Assembly (NCBI RefSeq): GCF_019746015.1
Contig: NZ_JAIESM010000009.1
Coordinates: 57,857 to 121,856 of the forward strand
Source: Sphingomonas sp.
GTDB lineage: Bacteria; Pseudomonadota; Alphaproteobacteria; Sphingomonadales; Sphingomonadaceae
Length of the DNA stretch: 64,000 nt
Reading direction: 5' to 3'
This document shows, in pieces, positions 27,730 to 37,115 of the stretch; the first letter of the stretch is position 1; each line of letters starts with the position of its first letter. The position numbers and the translations under genes were made by a program. Below the pieces are notes generated by a model that was not told the DNA's origin, did no database searches, and saw nothing but the letters and a program-made list of their open reading frames with translations.

Positions 27730-28649
27730 TCCACCTGTTCATCGACGGTGCCGCCGGCACTACCGGCCTTGAGATTCGCGAACGCCTCGCCGGCCGCGCC
27801 GACATTGCCCAGATCATGCTCGACGATGCCGAACGGCGCGATCCCGCCCGGCGCGCAGCCGCACTGAACGATGCCGACATCGCCATTCTGTGCCTGCCCG
27901 ACGATGCCGCGCGCGAGGCGGTGGCGATGGTCGCCGGCGGCACCACGCGCATCATCGACGCCTCCACCGCCCACCGCGTCGCCCCGGGCTGGGCGTATGG
28001 CATGGCCGAGCTCGATCCCGGCCAGACGGCAGCAATCGCGGCGGCGCGCCATGTCAGCAACCCGGGCTGCTATCCGACCGGCTTTCTGGCGCTGGTACGC
28101 CCGCTGGTGGTGGCCGGGCTGGTGCCGGCCGACTGGCCGCTCAGCGTCAACGCCGTCTCGGGCTATTCGGGCGGCGGCAAGGCAATGATCGCCGATTTCG
28201 AAAGCGGCACCGAGGCCACCGCGCTGCGCGGCTATGCCACCAGCCTGGCGCACAAGCATGTGCCCGAGATGCAGCACCATGGCGGCCTCGCCCATCCGCC
28301 AATCTTCGCGCCGGCGGTTGCGCGCACCTATCGCGGCATGGTCGTCGAAGTGCCGCTGCCGCTCCACGCCCTGCCCGGCCGGCCGGCGCTGAGCGCGATC
28401 CGGGATGCGCTGGCGAACGCCTATCGCGACAGCCGCCTGATCACCGTCGCGCCGGAGGAGGATCTGATCCGGATCGAGGAAAATGCCGGCACCGACCGGC
28501 TGACGCTGCGCGTGTGCGGCAATGCGACAGCGGGTCAGGCGCGGCTGATCGCCACGCTCGACAATCTGGGCAAGGGGGCAGCGGGCGCGGCGGTGCAGAA
28601 CCTCAACATCATGGCCGGGCTCGATCCGGTGGCGGGCCTCAGGCTTTGA
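27726..28649 (+). CDS. argC: N-acetyl-gamma-glutamyl-phosphate reductase (type 2)
   Basis: NADPH-dependent reductase of arginine biosynthesis. The N-terminal Rossmann motif is FIDGAAGTTGLEIRERL; the catalytic cysteine is in SNPGCYPTGF and the conserved His in KHVPEMQHH. About 307 residues marks it as the shorter type 2 ArgC. It starts with GTG at 27726 overlapping the SH3 stop (GTGA), and its own stop overlaps the zwf TTG, tying it into the same operon as the Entner-Doudoroff genes. Confidence 0.95.
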   Translation: MIHLFIDGAAGTTGLEIRERLAGRADIAQIMLDDAERRDPARRAAALNDADIAILCLPDDAAREAVAMVAGGTTRIIDASTAHRVAPGWAYGMAELDPGQTAAIAAARHVSNPGCYPTGFLALVRPLVVAGLVPADWPLSVNAVSGYSGGGKAMIADFESGTEATALRGYATSLAHKHVPEMQHHGGLAHPPIFAPAVARTYRGMVVEVPLPLHALPGRPALSAIRDALANAYRDSRLITVAPEEDLIRIEENAGTDRLTLRVCGNATAGQARLIATLDNLGKGAAGAAVQNLNIMAGLDPVAGLRL

Positions 28650-30103
28650 GCGCGGCCGCCAAGCTGCTGCTGTTCGGCGCCACCGGCGATCTGGCGCAGC
28701 GCATGCTGCTGCCGTCGCTTTACGGCCTGCACGCCGACGGCCTGTTGCCGCCGACGCTGGCCATCACCGGCACCGCGCGATCCGAGCATGACGATGCCAG
28801 CTATCGCAGCTTTGCCGGCGACGCGCTGAGCACCTTCCTGACCGATGATCGCCGGAGTGACGGGCAGATCGCCCGCTTTCTCGACCGGCTCGCCTACCAG
28901 CCGCTCGACGCGAGCCGGCCCGACGGGTTCGGCCCGCTGGCGCAGAAAGTGGGCGGTTGCGAAGAGGGGCTTGCCATCTTCCTGTCGACCGCGCCGTCGC
29001 TGTTCCGGCCGACCATCCAGGGGCTAAGCGCGGCGGGGCTTGCCTGTGCCGATGTACGCATCGGGCTGGAAAAGCCGCTGGGCACCGACCTTGCCAGCAG
29101 CCGCGAGATCAACGACGCTGTGGCGGAGGTTTTCCCCGAGGAGCGCACCTTCCGCATCGACCATTATCTGGGCAAGGAAACGGTGCAGAACATCCTCGCG
29201 CTGCGCTTCGGCAATGCGCTGTTCGAGCCGGTGTGGAGCGCGCGCGGGATCGACCATGTCCAGATCACCGTCGCCGAGACCGTGGGGCTGGAAGGGCGCG
29301 CGGGCTATTATGACGGCTCGGGCGCGTTGCGTGACATGGTGCAGAACCACATGCTCCAGCTGCTCGCGCTGATCGCGATGGAGCCCCCTGCCCGCTTTGA
29401 CGGCACCGCCATCCGCGATGAAAAGGTGAAGGTGCTGCGCTCGCTGCGCCCGATGTCGATTGCCGAGGTGCCGCATCTGACCGTGACCGGCCAATATGGC
29501 GCGGGCGCCGTGAACGGCGCGATCGTGAAGGGCTATGCCGAGGAACTGGGCGCGGCCTCTGCCACCGAAACCTTCGTCGCCATCAAGGCGCATGTCGACA
29601 ATTGGCGCTGGCAGGGCGTGCCCTTCTACCTGCGCACCGGCAAGCGGCTGCCCCAGCGGCATTCCGAAATCGTCATCCAGTTCAAGCCGGTGCCGCATTC
29701 GATCTTTGCGGCGCGCGGCGGCCGGCTGGAGCCGAACCGGCTGGTCATCCGGCTTCAGCCGCAGGAGCATGTCCGCCTGCTGGTGATGGCCAAGGAGCCG
29801 GGGCTGGACCGCGAGGGCGTGCGCCTGCGCGAAGTGCCGCTCGACCTGTCGCTCGACACCGAATTTGCCGGCACCCGTCGGCGCATTGCCTATGAACGGC
29901 TGCTGCTCGACCTGATCGAGGGCGACCCGACGCTGTTCGTCCGCCGCGACGAGGTGGAGGCGCAGTGGCAGTGGATCGACGCGATCCGCGCCGGCTGGGC
30001 CGCGAACGGCATGGCGCCGCGCCCCTATGCGGCGGGCAGCTGGGGGCCGTCGGCCGCGATTGCGCTCACCGAGCGCGACGGGGTTACGTGGCGCGACGAA
30101 TAG
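28646..30103 (+). CDS. zwf: Glucose-6-phosphate 1-dehydrogenase
   Basis: First enzyme of the oxidative pentose/Entner-Doudoroff route, making 6-phosphogluconolactone and NAD(P)H. It carries the Rossmann start KLLLFGATGDLAQRM, the catalytic signature RIDHYLGKETVQN and the cofactor/substrate motif GLEKPLGTDL; 485 residues. The start is TTG at 28646, overlapping the argC stop (TTGA); the open frame further upstream is a shadow of argC. Confidence 0.97.
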   Translation: MSAAAKLLLFGATGDLAQRMLLPSLYGLHADGLLPPTLAITGTARSEHDDASYRSFAGDALSTFLTDDRRSDGQIARFLDRLAYQPLDASRPDGFGPLAQKVGGCEEGLAIFLSTAPSLFRPTIQGLSAAGLACADVRIGLEKPLGTDLASSREINDAVAEVFPEERTFRIDHYLGKETVQNILALRFGNALFEPVWSARGIDHVQITVAETVGLEGRAGYYDGSGALRDMVQNHMLQLLALIAMEPPARFDGTAIRDEKVKVLRSLRPMSIAEVPHLTVTGQYGAGAVNGAIVKGYAEELGAASATETFVAIKAHVDNWRWQGVPFYLRTGKRLPQRHSEIVIQFKPVPHSIFAARGGRLEPNRLVIRLQPQEHVRLLVMAKEPGLDREGVRLREVPLDLSLDTEFAGTRRRIAYERLLLDLIEGDPTLFVRRDEVEAQWQWIDAIRAGWAANGMAPRPYAAGSWGPSAAIALTERDGVTWRDE

Positions 30104-30175
30104 CCATTGGCCGCTGACCAAGGCATGAAGGCAGCGCCGGATCGGCACGGACAAAAAAGGAAAGCGGGTGCGCAG

Positions 30176-30880
30176 ATGACCGAGATCGAATGGTGGGATT
30201 ACGACACCCGGGACGAAATGGCCAAAGCGGTGGCGGGCGATGCCGCCTTCATCATCGAATCGGCAATCGACGCGCGCGGTGCCGCCGTCATCGCGCTGCC
30301 CGGCGGCAAAACGCCGCTGCCCATCTATGACAAGCTGGCCCAGGCCAAGCTCGACTGGAAGCGGGTGACCATCCTGCCCACCGACGACCGGCTGGTGCCG
30401 ATGGGCGATGCGCTGTCCAACGTCACCACCATTGCCAAGACCTTCATGGCCAAGGGGGCGCGCGTGCTGCCCATCACCAGCGAAGCCGCCACCGATTATA
30501 AGGCTGCCGGCCGCGCTGCCGATGCCCGGCTGCAGGATGTGCACTGGCCGCTCGACCTGTGCGTTCTGGGCGTGGGCGAGGATGGCCATACCGCCTCCAT
30601 TTTCCCCGGCCCCGATTATGACGAGGCCGTGGCCGGCCCGCGCCAGCGCCGCGCGGTGGGCGTGATGCCCGAGCCGCTGCCGCCCGAAGCACCGGTGGCG
30701 CGCGTTACGCTCACGGCCCACGCCATTGGCGCCAGCCGCGCGCTGATGCTGGCGGTGACCGGCGACGCCAAGCGCGCGGTGATCGAGGCGGCTATCAAGC
30801 AAGGTCCCGCCAGCCCCTATCCCATCGGGCGGGTGCTCGCCGATGTCGAGCTGCCCGTCGACATCCACTGGAGTGCCTGA
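30176..30880 (+). CDS. pgl: 6-phosphogluconolactonase
   Basis: Hydrolyses 6-phosphogluconolactone to 6-phosphogluconate. DevB/SOL-type protein of about 234 residues with [33 protein letters not shown] and [15 protein letters not shown] motifs, the last containing the conserved active-site His. The ATG at 30176 follows an AAAAAAGGAAAG ribosome-binding region 72 bases after zwf. Its stop shares one base with the edd start. Confidence 0.96.
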   Translation: MTEIEWWDYDTRDEMAKAVAGDAAFIIESAIDARGAAVIALPGGKTPLPIYDKLAQAKLDWKRVTILPTDDRLVPMGDALSNVTTIAKTFMAKGARVLPITSEAATDYKAAGRAADARLQDVHWPLDLCVLGVGEDGHTASIFPGPDYDEAVAGPRQRRAVGVMPEPLPPEAPVARVTLTAHAIGASRALMLAVTGDAKRAVIEAAIKQGPASPYPIGRVLADVELPVDIHWSA

Positions 30881-32700
30881 TGCGTCTTGACGCCACCATT
30901 GCCGCCGTCACCGACCGGGTGATCGAACGATCGCGCCCCACCCGCCAGGCCTATCTGGCGCTGATCGAGCGTGAACGCGACCAGGGCATCGGCCGCCCCC
31001 GGCTGGGCTGTGCCAATCTCGCCCATGGCTATGCCGGCACCGAGGAAGACCGCGACACGATGCGCGCGGGCGGCGCGATGAACATCGGCATCGTGACCGC
31101 CTATAACGACATGCTGTCGGCGCACGCGCCCTATTACCGATACCCCGAACAGCTGAAGGTCTTCGCGCGCGAGGCCGGCGCCACCGCGCAGGTGGCGGGC
31201 GGCGTGCCGGCGATGTGCGACGGCGTGACCCAGGGCTTTGCCGGCATGGAACTGTCGCTGTTCAGCCGCGACACCATCGCGCTGTCCACTGCCGTCGCGC
31301 TTAGCCACGCCATGTTCGAAGGGGCGGTGCTGCTGGGCATTTGCGACAAGATCGTGCCGGGCATGCTGATGGGCGCGCTGCGCTTTGGCCATCTGCCGAC
31401 CATCCTGATCCCCGGCGGGCCCATGCCCTCCGGCCTGCCCAACCGCGAAAAGGCCAAGGTGCGCGAGGCCTTTGCCGAGGGGCGCGCGAGCAAGGACGAG
31501 CTGCTCGACGCCGAAATCGCGGCCTATCATTCCAAGGGCACCTGCACCTTTTACGGCACCGCCAACAGCAACCAGATGATGATGGAGTTCATGGGGCTCC
31601 ATGTGCCCGGCGCCGCGTTCGTCAATCCCGGCACCAAGCTGCGGCAGGAATTGACGCGCGCGGCGATCCACCGGGTGGCGCAGATCGGCTGGGCGGGGCA
31701 GGATTATCGCCCGCTGGGGCGCTGCGTGGACGAAAAAGCCATCGTCAACGCTGCGATCGGCCTGCTCGCCACCGGCGGCTCGACCAACCATCTCATCCAT
31801 CTGCCGGCGATTGCGATGGCGGCCGGCATCCGCATCGACTGGGACGATTTCGACCGGCTGTCGCGCGCGGTGCCGCTGCTGGCGCGGGTCTATCCCAATG
31901 GCGCGGCGGACGTGAACCAGTTCGAAGCGGCAGGCGGCCTGGGCTTCGTGATCCGCGAGCTGCTGGGCGCGGGGCTGCTCCACCGCGACCTGCTGACCGT
32001 AAGCGGCGACGATCTGTCCGCCTATGCGCAGAAACCCGTGCTGGCCGACGACCGGCTGGCCTGGGCAGACCCCGGCGCCAGCGGCGACGAGACGATCGTG
32101 CGCCCGGCCGGCAACCCCTTCTCGCCCGAGGGAGGCTTCCGCATCCTGACCGGCAATCTGGGCCGCGCCTGCATCAAGGTCTCCGCCGTCGAGCGCGACC
32201 GCTGGGTGATCGAGGCGCCGGCGCGCGTGTTCGAAGATCAGGCGCAGGTGCAGGCCGCGTTCAAGGCCGGCGAGCTGGACCGTGACGTGGTCGTCGTCGT
32301 CCGCTTTCAGGGGCCGCGCGCCAACGGCATGCCCGAACTGCACAAGCTCACCCCGCCGCTTGGCGTGCTGCAGAACCGGGGGCACCGGGTGGCACTGGTG
32401 ACGGACGGGCGCATGTCCGGCGCGTCGGGCAAGGTACCGTGCGCAATCCATGCCAGCCCGGAGGCACTGGGCGGCGGGCCGCTCGCGCGGCTGCGCGATG
32501 GCGATGTGGTGCGCGTCGATGCGGAGAGCGGCGTGCTCGAAGCGCTGGTCGATTCCGCCGACTGGGCCGCGCGCACGCCCGTAGAGGCGCCCGCCTCCCC
32601 CGATGGCTGCGGGCGCGAGCTGTTCGCGCTGTTCCGCCAACATGCGAACGAGGCGGAGCTGGGCGGATCGCCGCTGCTCGCCACGATGCCGGGGCTCTGA
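30880..32700 (+). CDS. edd: Phosphogluconate dehydratase
   Basis: Entner-Doudoroff enzyme converting 6-phosphogluconate to KDPG. IlvD/Edd family, 606 residues; diagnostic segments are [40 protein letters not shown] and [14 protein letters not shown], with [16 protein letters not shown] near the C-terminus. Cysteines at [21 protein letters not shown] and GTCTFYG fit the [4Fe-4S] ligands. The start overlaps pgl (TGATG). Confidence 0.97.
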   Translation: MRLDATIAAVTDRVIERSRPTRQAYLALIERERDQGIGRPRLGCANLAHGYAGTEEDRDTMRAGGAMNIGIVTAYNDMLSAHAPYYRYPEQLKVFAREAGATAQVAGGVPAMCDGVTQGFAGMELSLFSRDTIALSTAVALSHAMFEGAVLLGICDKIVPGMLMGALRFGHLPTILIPGGPMPSGLPNREKAKVREAFAEGRASKDELLDAEIAAYHSKGTCTFYGTANSNQMMMEFMGLHVPGAAFVNPGTKLRQELTRAAIHRVAQIGWAGQDYRPLGRCVDEKAIVNAAIGLLATGGSTNHLIHLPAIAMAAGIRIDWDDFDRLSRAVPLLARVYPNGAADVNQFEAAGGLGFVIRELLGAGLLHRDLLTVSGDDLSAYAQKPVLADDRLAWADPGASGDETIVRPAGNPFSPEGGFRILTGNLGRACIKVSAVERDRWVIEAPARVFEDQAQVQAAFKAGELDRDVVVVVRFQGPRANGMPELHKLTPPLGVLQNRGHRVALVTDGRMSGASGKVPCAIHASPEALGGGPLARLRDGDVVRVDAESGVLEALVDSADWAARTPVEAPASPDGCGRELFALFRQHANEAELGGSPLLATMPGL

Positions 32701-32704
32701 GCCG

Positions 32705-33667
32705 GTGCGGCTGGTCGCGGTTGATATCGGCGGCACCCATGCCCGCTTTGCGCTCGCCGAAGTGGCAGACGGGCGGGTCGCGTCGCTGGGCGACCCGCTG
32801 ACGCTGAAGACCGCCGATTTCGCCAGCCTGCAGACCGCGTGGGAAGCCTTTGCCGCCAGCGCCGGCCCGCTGCCCCGCGCCGCCGCGATCGCCATTGCCT
32901 CCCCCGTGGGTGGCGAGCTGATCAAGCTCACCAACAATCCCTGGATCATCCGCCCCGCGCTGATCGGCGAGCGTCTGCATGTCGACCGGCACGTGCTGAT
33001 CAACGATTTCGGCGCGGTCGCCCATGCCGCCGCGCAGCTCGACGCGGGTGATTTCATCCATCTGGCCGGCCCCGATGCGCCGCTGCCGGCGCGCGGCAGC
33101 ATCACCGTGTGCGGCCCCGGTACCGGGCTTGGCGTCGCGCAGATCCTGCGCACCGGCCATGGCTATCACGTGATCGAGACCGAGGGCGGCCATGTCGACT
33201 TCGCCCCGCTCGACACGGTGGAGGATGCGCTGCTCAAGCGGCTGCGCACCGCCTATACCCGTGTCTCGGCCGAGCGCATCTGCTCCGGCCCCGGCATCAT
33301 CGCCATCTATGAAAGCCTGGCCGCGATCGAGGGGCGCGCGGTGCCAAGGCTGGACGACAAGGCGATCTGGGCAATGGCGCTGGAGGGGAGCGACAGCCTG
33401 GCGCTCGCCGCGCTCGACCGCTTCTGCCTCAGCCTCGGCGCGGTGGCGGGCGATCTGGCGCTGGCGCAGGGGGCCAAGGGCGTGGTGGTCGCCGGCGGGC
33501 TGGGCCTGCGCCTGAAGGACCATCTGACACGGTCGGGCTTTGCCGAGCGGTTTGCCGCCAAGGGGCGCTTCCGCGCGCTGATGGAGGCGATACCGGTCAA
33601 GCTCATCACTCACCCGCAGCCCGGCCTGTTCGGCGCCGCGGCCGCCTTTGCCCAGGAGCATGGCTGA
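32705..33667 (+). CDS. glk: Glucokinase
   Basis: ATP-dependent glucose phosphorylation, feeding glucose to zwf. ROK-unrelated proteobacterial Glk type: [18 protein letters not shown] at the N-terminus (phosphate 1), [24 protein letters not shown] (phosphate 2) and the [13 protein letters not shown] substrate motif. 320 residues. It begins with GTG at 32705, four bases after the edd stop; the longer open frame is a shadow of edd. Its stop overlaps eda. Confidence 0.96.
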   Translation: MRLVAVDIGGTHARFALAEVADGRVASLGDPLTLKTADFASLQTAWEAFAASAGPLPRAAAIAIASPVGGELIKLTNNPWIIRPALIGERLHVDRHVLINDFGAVAHAAAQLDAGDFIHLAGPDAPLPARGSITVCGPGTGLGVAQILRTGHGYHVIETEGGHVDFAPLDTVEDALLKRLRTAYTRVSAERICSGPGIIAIYESLAAIEGRAVPRLDDKAIWAMALEGSDSLALAALDRFCLSLGAVAGDLALAQGAKGVVVAGGLGLRLKDHLTRSGFAERFAAKGRFRALMEAIPVKLITHPQPGLFGAAAAFAQEHG

Positions 33668-34269
33668 TGTCGATCGAGGCGATCATGCGCGCCGCCCCCG
33701 TCATTCCCGTGCTGGTGATCGAGGATGCCGGCGCCGCCGGCCCGCTCGCCCGGGTGCTGGTCGACGCGGGGCTGACCGTGCTCGAAGTCACGCTGCGCAC
33801 GCCCGCCGCGCTCGACGCGATTGCCGAGATGAAGCGCGTGCCCGGCGCGATTGTCGGCGCGGGCACGGTGGTGAACCATGACCAGTTCGACGCGGCAATG
33901 GCAGCCGGCGCCGAGTTCATCGTCTCCCCCGGGCTGACCGAACGGCTGGCAGAGCCGATCATCGCCAGCGGCGTGCCCTTTCTGCCCGGCGTCGCCACGG
34001 CGGGAGACATTATGCGCGGGCTCGACCTTGGCCTGACCCATTTCAAATTCTTCCCCGCCGAAGCCACCGGCGGGCTGAAGTCGCTGAAGGCGCTCGCCGC
34101 CCCCTTCTTCCAGGCCAAGTTTTGTCCGACCGGCGGCATCACCGCCGCCACCGCGCCGGAGTGGCTGGCGTTCGATCCCGTGCTCTGCGTGGGCGGCAGC
34201 TGGATGACCGCCGGCTCCACCGACGAGGTGCGCGACAAGGCCCGGGCAGCGGCAGCCTTCGCGCGATAG
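33667..34269 (+). CDS. eda: 2-dehydro-3-deoxy-phosphogluconate aldolase
   Basis: Cleaves KDPG to pyruvate and glyceraldehyde 3-phosphate, completing the Entner-Doudoroff pathway. 200 residues with the class I aldolase barrel: VTLRTPAALDAIAEM, GAGTVVNHDQFDAAMAAGA, and the Schiff-base lysine in LTHFKFFPAEATGG. The ATG at 33667 shares a base with the glk stop (TGATG). It is the last gene of the operon and is followed by a hairpin repeat at a convergent junction. Confidence 0.97.
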   Translation: MSIEAIMRAAPVIPVLVIEDAGAAGPLARVLVDAGLTVLEVTLRTPAALDAIAEMKRVPGAIVGAGTVVNHDQFDAAMAAGAEFIVSPGLTERLAEPIIASGVPFLPGVATAGDIMRGLDLGLTHFKFFPAEATGGLKSLKALAAPFFQAKFCPTGGITAATAPEWLAFDPVLCVGGSWMTAGSTDEVRDKARAAAAFAR

Positions 34270-34281
34270 GGCTGCGCCCCT

Positions 34282-34383
34282 CCTCCTCCCCTTCAGGGGA
34301 GGAGGTCGGGAGGTGGGGCCTCGATGCAAGGCTCTGCGTCGTTGGAGAGGCCCCACCCCAACCCCTCCCCTGAAGGGGAGGGG
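34282..34383. repeat. Composite palindromic repeat with TTCA/TGAA-loop hairpins, copy 1
   Basis: Two terminal hairpins: CCTCCTCCCC-TTCA-GGGGAGGAGG at 34282-34305 and CCCCTCCCC-TGAA-GGGGAGGGG at 34362-34383, plus an inner pair GTGGGGCCTC/GAGGCCCCAC. Copy 2 lies at 44231-44364. It is at the convergent eda/mltG junction. Confidence 0.85.
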
Positions 34384-34399
34384 CTAGGGAAGCCCCAGC

Positions 34400-35368
34400 C
34401 TACATCTCGCCGCGGGCGCGGCGGAGCGCATACCATTTCTGCACATTGGCATTGTGCTGATCGAGCGTGTCGGCGAACACGTGGCCGCCGGTGCCGTCTG
34501 CCACGAAATAGAGCGCGTTGGACTGTTCGGGGTCGAGCACCGCGTCGATGCTGGCGCGGCCCGGGTTGCAGATCGGGCCCGCCGGCAGCCCGGTCATCGC
34601 ATAGGTGTTGTAGCCGTTCTTCGCGTGCAATTCAGAGCGCAGGATGCGCCGCCCGAGCGGCCTGCCCCGGGTGATGGGGTAAATGGTCGTGGGGTCCGCC
34701 TGCAGCATCATGCTGCGTTTCAGCCGGTTGGAATAAACCGCCGCCACCAGCCGCCGCTCGCTGGGCTTGCCGGTTTCCTTCTCCACGATGGAGGCCAGGA
34801 TCAGTGCCTCGCGCGGGCTGCTCACCGCGATGCCCGGCTTGCGCGCCTCCCAGGCGCGGGCAAGGTAGAGCAGCATGGCGTTCTGCATCCGGTCCAGCAC
34901 CTGCTGCCGGGTGTCGCCGCGCTGGAAGCTATAGCTGTCGGGCAGCACCGTGCCCTCCACCGGCACGGCGACCGGGCCGGTCAGTTCCTTGGCCGCCATC
35001 AGCCGGTCCCGCACCAGCACAGAGGGCAGGCCTTCGGGGATGGTGACGAAGCGTTGCAGCGTCTTGCCGCCCTGCAGCAGCTTCAGGATGTCGGCCGCGC
35101 TGAGGCGCGCCGGGATGCGATATTCGCCCGCCTTCACCGGCGCCGACGCGCCGAACAGCCGCGCAAACAGCTTGAAGCGCGCGGCCGAGCGGATCGCGCC
35201 CGCCTTTTCCAGCCGCTCCGCCGTCTGCGCGAGCGAGGCGCCCTCGGCCACCTGAAAGCTGGTGTTGCGATTGAGCGGCCCGCGCCCGCCCCAGTCCTGG
35301 AACGCAAGCATCGCCGCCCCCAGCACCGCCAGCAGCGCGATCAGGCCGAAACATCCCAGTCTGCGCAT
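34400..35368 (-). CDS. mltG: Endolytic peptidoglycan transglycosylase
   Basis: Inner-membrane enzyme that cuts nascent glycan strands and so ends their synthesis. One N-terminal membrane helix (FGLIALLAVLGAAMLAFQDW), a LysM-like region, and the YceG catalytic domain with LASIVEKETG (catalytic Glu at 196) and ADPTTIYPITRGRP. 322 residues. It is directly downstream of fabF in the same direction, the usual fabF-mltG order in alphaproteobacteria. Confidence 0.96.
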   Translation of the reverse strand: MRRLGCFGLIALLAVLGAAMLAFQDWGGRGPLNRNTSFQVAEGASLAQTAERLEKAGAIRSAARFKLFARLFGASAPVKAGEYRIPARLSAADILKLLQGGKTLQRFVTIPEGLPSVLVRDRLMAAKELTGPVAVPVEGTVLPDSYSFQRGDTRQQVLDRMQNAMLLYLARAWEARKPGIAVSSPREALILASIVEKETGKPSERRLVAAVYSNRLKRSMMLQADPTTIYPITRGRPLGRRILRSELHAKNGYNTYAMTGLPAGPICNPGRASIDAVLDPEQSNALYFVADGTGGHVFADTLDQHNANVQKWYALRRARGEM

Positions 35369-35392
35369 CGCACTCCCCGCCGGTTGCAGGCG

Positions 35393-36652
35393 TTAAACCG
35401 CGACCATCACCAGGCTGGCATTTGTACCACCAAAGCCGAAGGAATTGTTAAGCACCGCCTTAACCTTACGCTGCTTGGCCTGGTGAGGCACCAGATCGAC
35501 GCCCACGCAGTTTTCGCTGGGGTTGTCGAGGTTCAACGTCGGCGGCACCACCTGATCGCGCATCGCCAGAATGCAGAAGATGCTTTCCACCGCGCCCGCG
35601 CCGCCCAGCAGATGGCCGATCGCGGATTTGGTGGAGCTCATCGACAGCGTGCCGATGGCATTGCCGAACAGCCGGCGCACCGCGCCCAGCTCCAGCTCGT
35701 CACCCAGCGGGGTGGAGGTGCCGTGCGCGTTGATATAGTCGATGTCGCCCAGGCTGAGGCCCGATTTGCGCACCGCCATTTCCATCGAGCGATAGGCGCC
35801 TGACCCTTCCGGGTGCGGCGCGGTGACGTGATAGGCATCGCCCGACAGGCCATAGCCCACCACTTCGGCATAGATTTTCGCGCCGCGCCGCTTGGCCCGC
35901 TCATATTCTTCCAGCACGACGACACCCGCGCCCTCGCCCATCACAAAGCCGTCGCGGTCGCGGTCATAGGGGCGGCTGGCGCGTTCGGGGCTGTCGTTGA
36001 AGCCGGTCGACAGCGCGCGCGCCTGGGCGAAGCCGGCAATGCCGATCGGGCAGATCGCCCCTTCCGCGCCGCCCGCCAGCATGACATCGGCATCGTCCAT
36101 CGCGATCATCCGCGCCGCGTCGCCGATCGAATGCGCGCCGGTCGAGCACGCCGTCACCACCGCATGGTTCGGCCCCATCAGGCCATATTTGATCGACACC
36201 TGGCCGGAGATGAGGTTGATCAGCCGGCCATGCACGAAATGCGGCGACACGCGGCGCGGCCCCTTGTGCTCGAGCACCAGCGACTCGCTTTCGATGCCGG
36301 GCAGGCCGCCAATGCCGGAACCGATCGAACAGCCCGCGCGCAGCCGTTCAGCCTCGCTCATTCCGGTCAGCCCGGCATCCTCCAGCGCCTGGCCGGCGGC
36401 ATCGATGCCATAGACGATGAACGGATCGACCTGCCGCTGCACCTTGTGGTCCACGCGCTTGCCGGCATCGAAACCCCAGTCATGCTCCTTGGGCTTCACC
36501 TCGCACGCGATGCGGCAGGCATAATCGGTGGCATCGAAGCGGGTGATGGTGCCGGCGCCCGAGCGCGCGGCGATCAGGTTCGCCCAGCAGGTCTCCACAT
36601 CGGCGCCCAGTGGCGTGACAAGCCCCAGTCCGGTGACGACAACGCGACGCAT
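35393..36652 (-). CDS. fabF: 3-oxoacyl-ACP synthase II
   Basis: Condensing enzyme of fatty-acid elongation. Cys169 in VTACSTGAHSIG, His in NAHGTSTPLGD (about 309) and His in KSAIGHLLGGAGAVE (about 346) form the KAS II Cys-His-His triad. 419 residues from the ATG at 36652, preceded by AGGAG. The RBS begins right after the T-run of a terminator downstream of acpP, so fabF depends on read-through or its own promoter. Confidence 0.97.
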   Translation of the reverse strand: MRRVVVTGLGLVTPLGADVETCWANLIAARSGAGTITRFDATDYACRIACEVKPKEHDWGFDAGKRVDHKVQRQVDPFIVYGIDAAGQALEDAGLTGMSEAERLRAGCSIGSGIGGLPGIESESLVLEHKGPRRVSPHFVHGRLINLISGQVSIKYGLMGPNHAVVTACSTGAHSIGDAARMIAMDDADVMLAGGAEGAICPIGIAGFAQARALSTGFNDSPERASRPYDRDRDGFVMGEGAGVVVLEEYERAKRRGAKIYAEVVGYGLSGDAYHVTAPHPEGSGAYRSMEMAVRKSGLSLGDIDYINAHGTSTPLGDELELGAVRRLFGNAIGTLSMSSTKSAIGHLLGGAGAVESIFCILAMRDQVVPPTLNLDNPSENCVGVDLVPHQAKQRKVKAVLNNSFGFGGTNASLVMVAV

Positions 36653-36667
36653 GGCCCAAACTCTCCT

Positions 36668-36716
36668 AAAAAACGCAGCGGCTCCCCGCCCCGGTTTCGG
36701 GGGGCGGGAAGCCGCT
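36668..36716 (-). terminator. Intrinsic terminator between acpP and fabF
   Basis: On the minus strand a GC-rich hairpin (AGCGGCTTCCCGCCCC pairing with GGGGCGGGGAGCCGCT, one-base bulges) is followed within a few bases by T6 (36668-36673). It lies after acpP and directly before the fabF ribosome-binding site. Confidence 0.85.
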
Positions 36717-36774
36717 TTCATCGTCATCGGCTCCTGAAAGGAGCCATGGCGCCGGGGGCGAACCCCAAACTGGC

Positions 36775-37014
36775 TTACGCGCCCTGATGCTCGTCGATAT
36801 AGGTGATCGCATCCTTCACGGTGCTGATCTTCTCGGCGGCATCATCGGGGATTTCGACGCCGAATTCTTCCTCGAACGCCATGACCAGCTCGACGATGTC
36901 GAGGCTGTCCGCGCCCAGATCATCAATGAAGCTCGCATCCTCGGTCACCTTCTCGGCTTCGACGCCCAGGTGCTCGACGACGATCTTTTTCACGCGATCG
37001 GCGGTCTCGCTCAT
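36775..37014 (-). CDS. acpP: Acyl carrier protein
   Basis: Carrier of growing acyl chains on 4'-phosphopantetheine. 79 residues, acidic, with the modification site [20 protein letters not shown] (Ser37). Located between fabG and fabF as in most proteobacteria. The flanking terminator and long palindrome would let it accumulate as a separate abundant short message. Confidence 0.98.
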   Translation of the reverse strand: MSETADRVKKIVVEHLGVEAEKVTEDASFIDDLGADSLDIVELVMAFEEEFGVEIPDDAAEKISTVKDAITYIDEHQGA

Positions 37015-37115
37015 GCTTTTCCATCCCTCTTCGGTTACGGGGTTCCTGTTCCCTTTCGCACCTAGAACGGCCTTACCGTGCTGGCAAGGGGGCGCGCGCC
37101 GGCAGTCCGGTTAGA

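Noticed and set aside
30817..33153. 778-residue minus-strand open frame
   Set aside because: Opposite edd and glk; shadow composition.
34270..34399. CRISPR array or IS end
   Set aside because: Only two hairpins with inverted, not direct, repeats; no transposase and no spacer-repeat periodicity.
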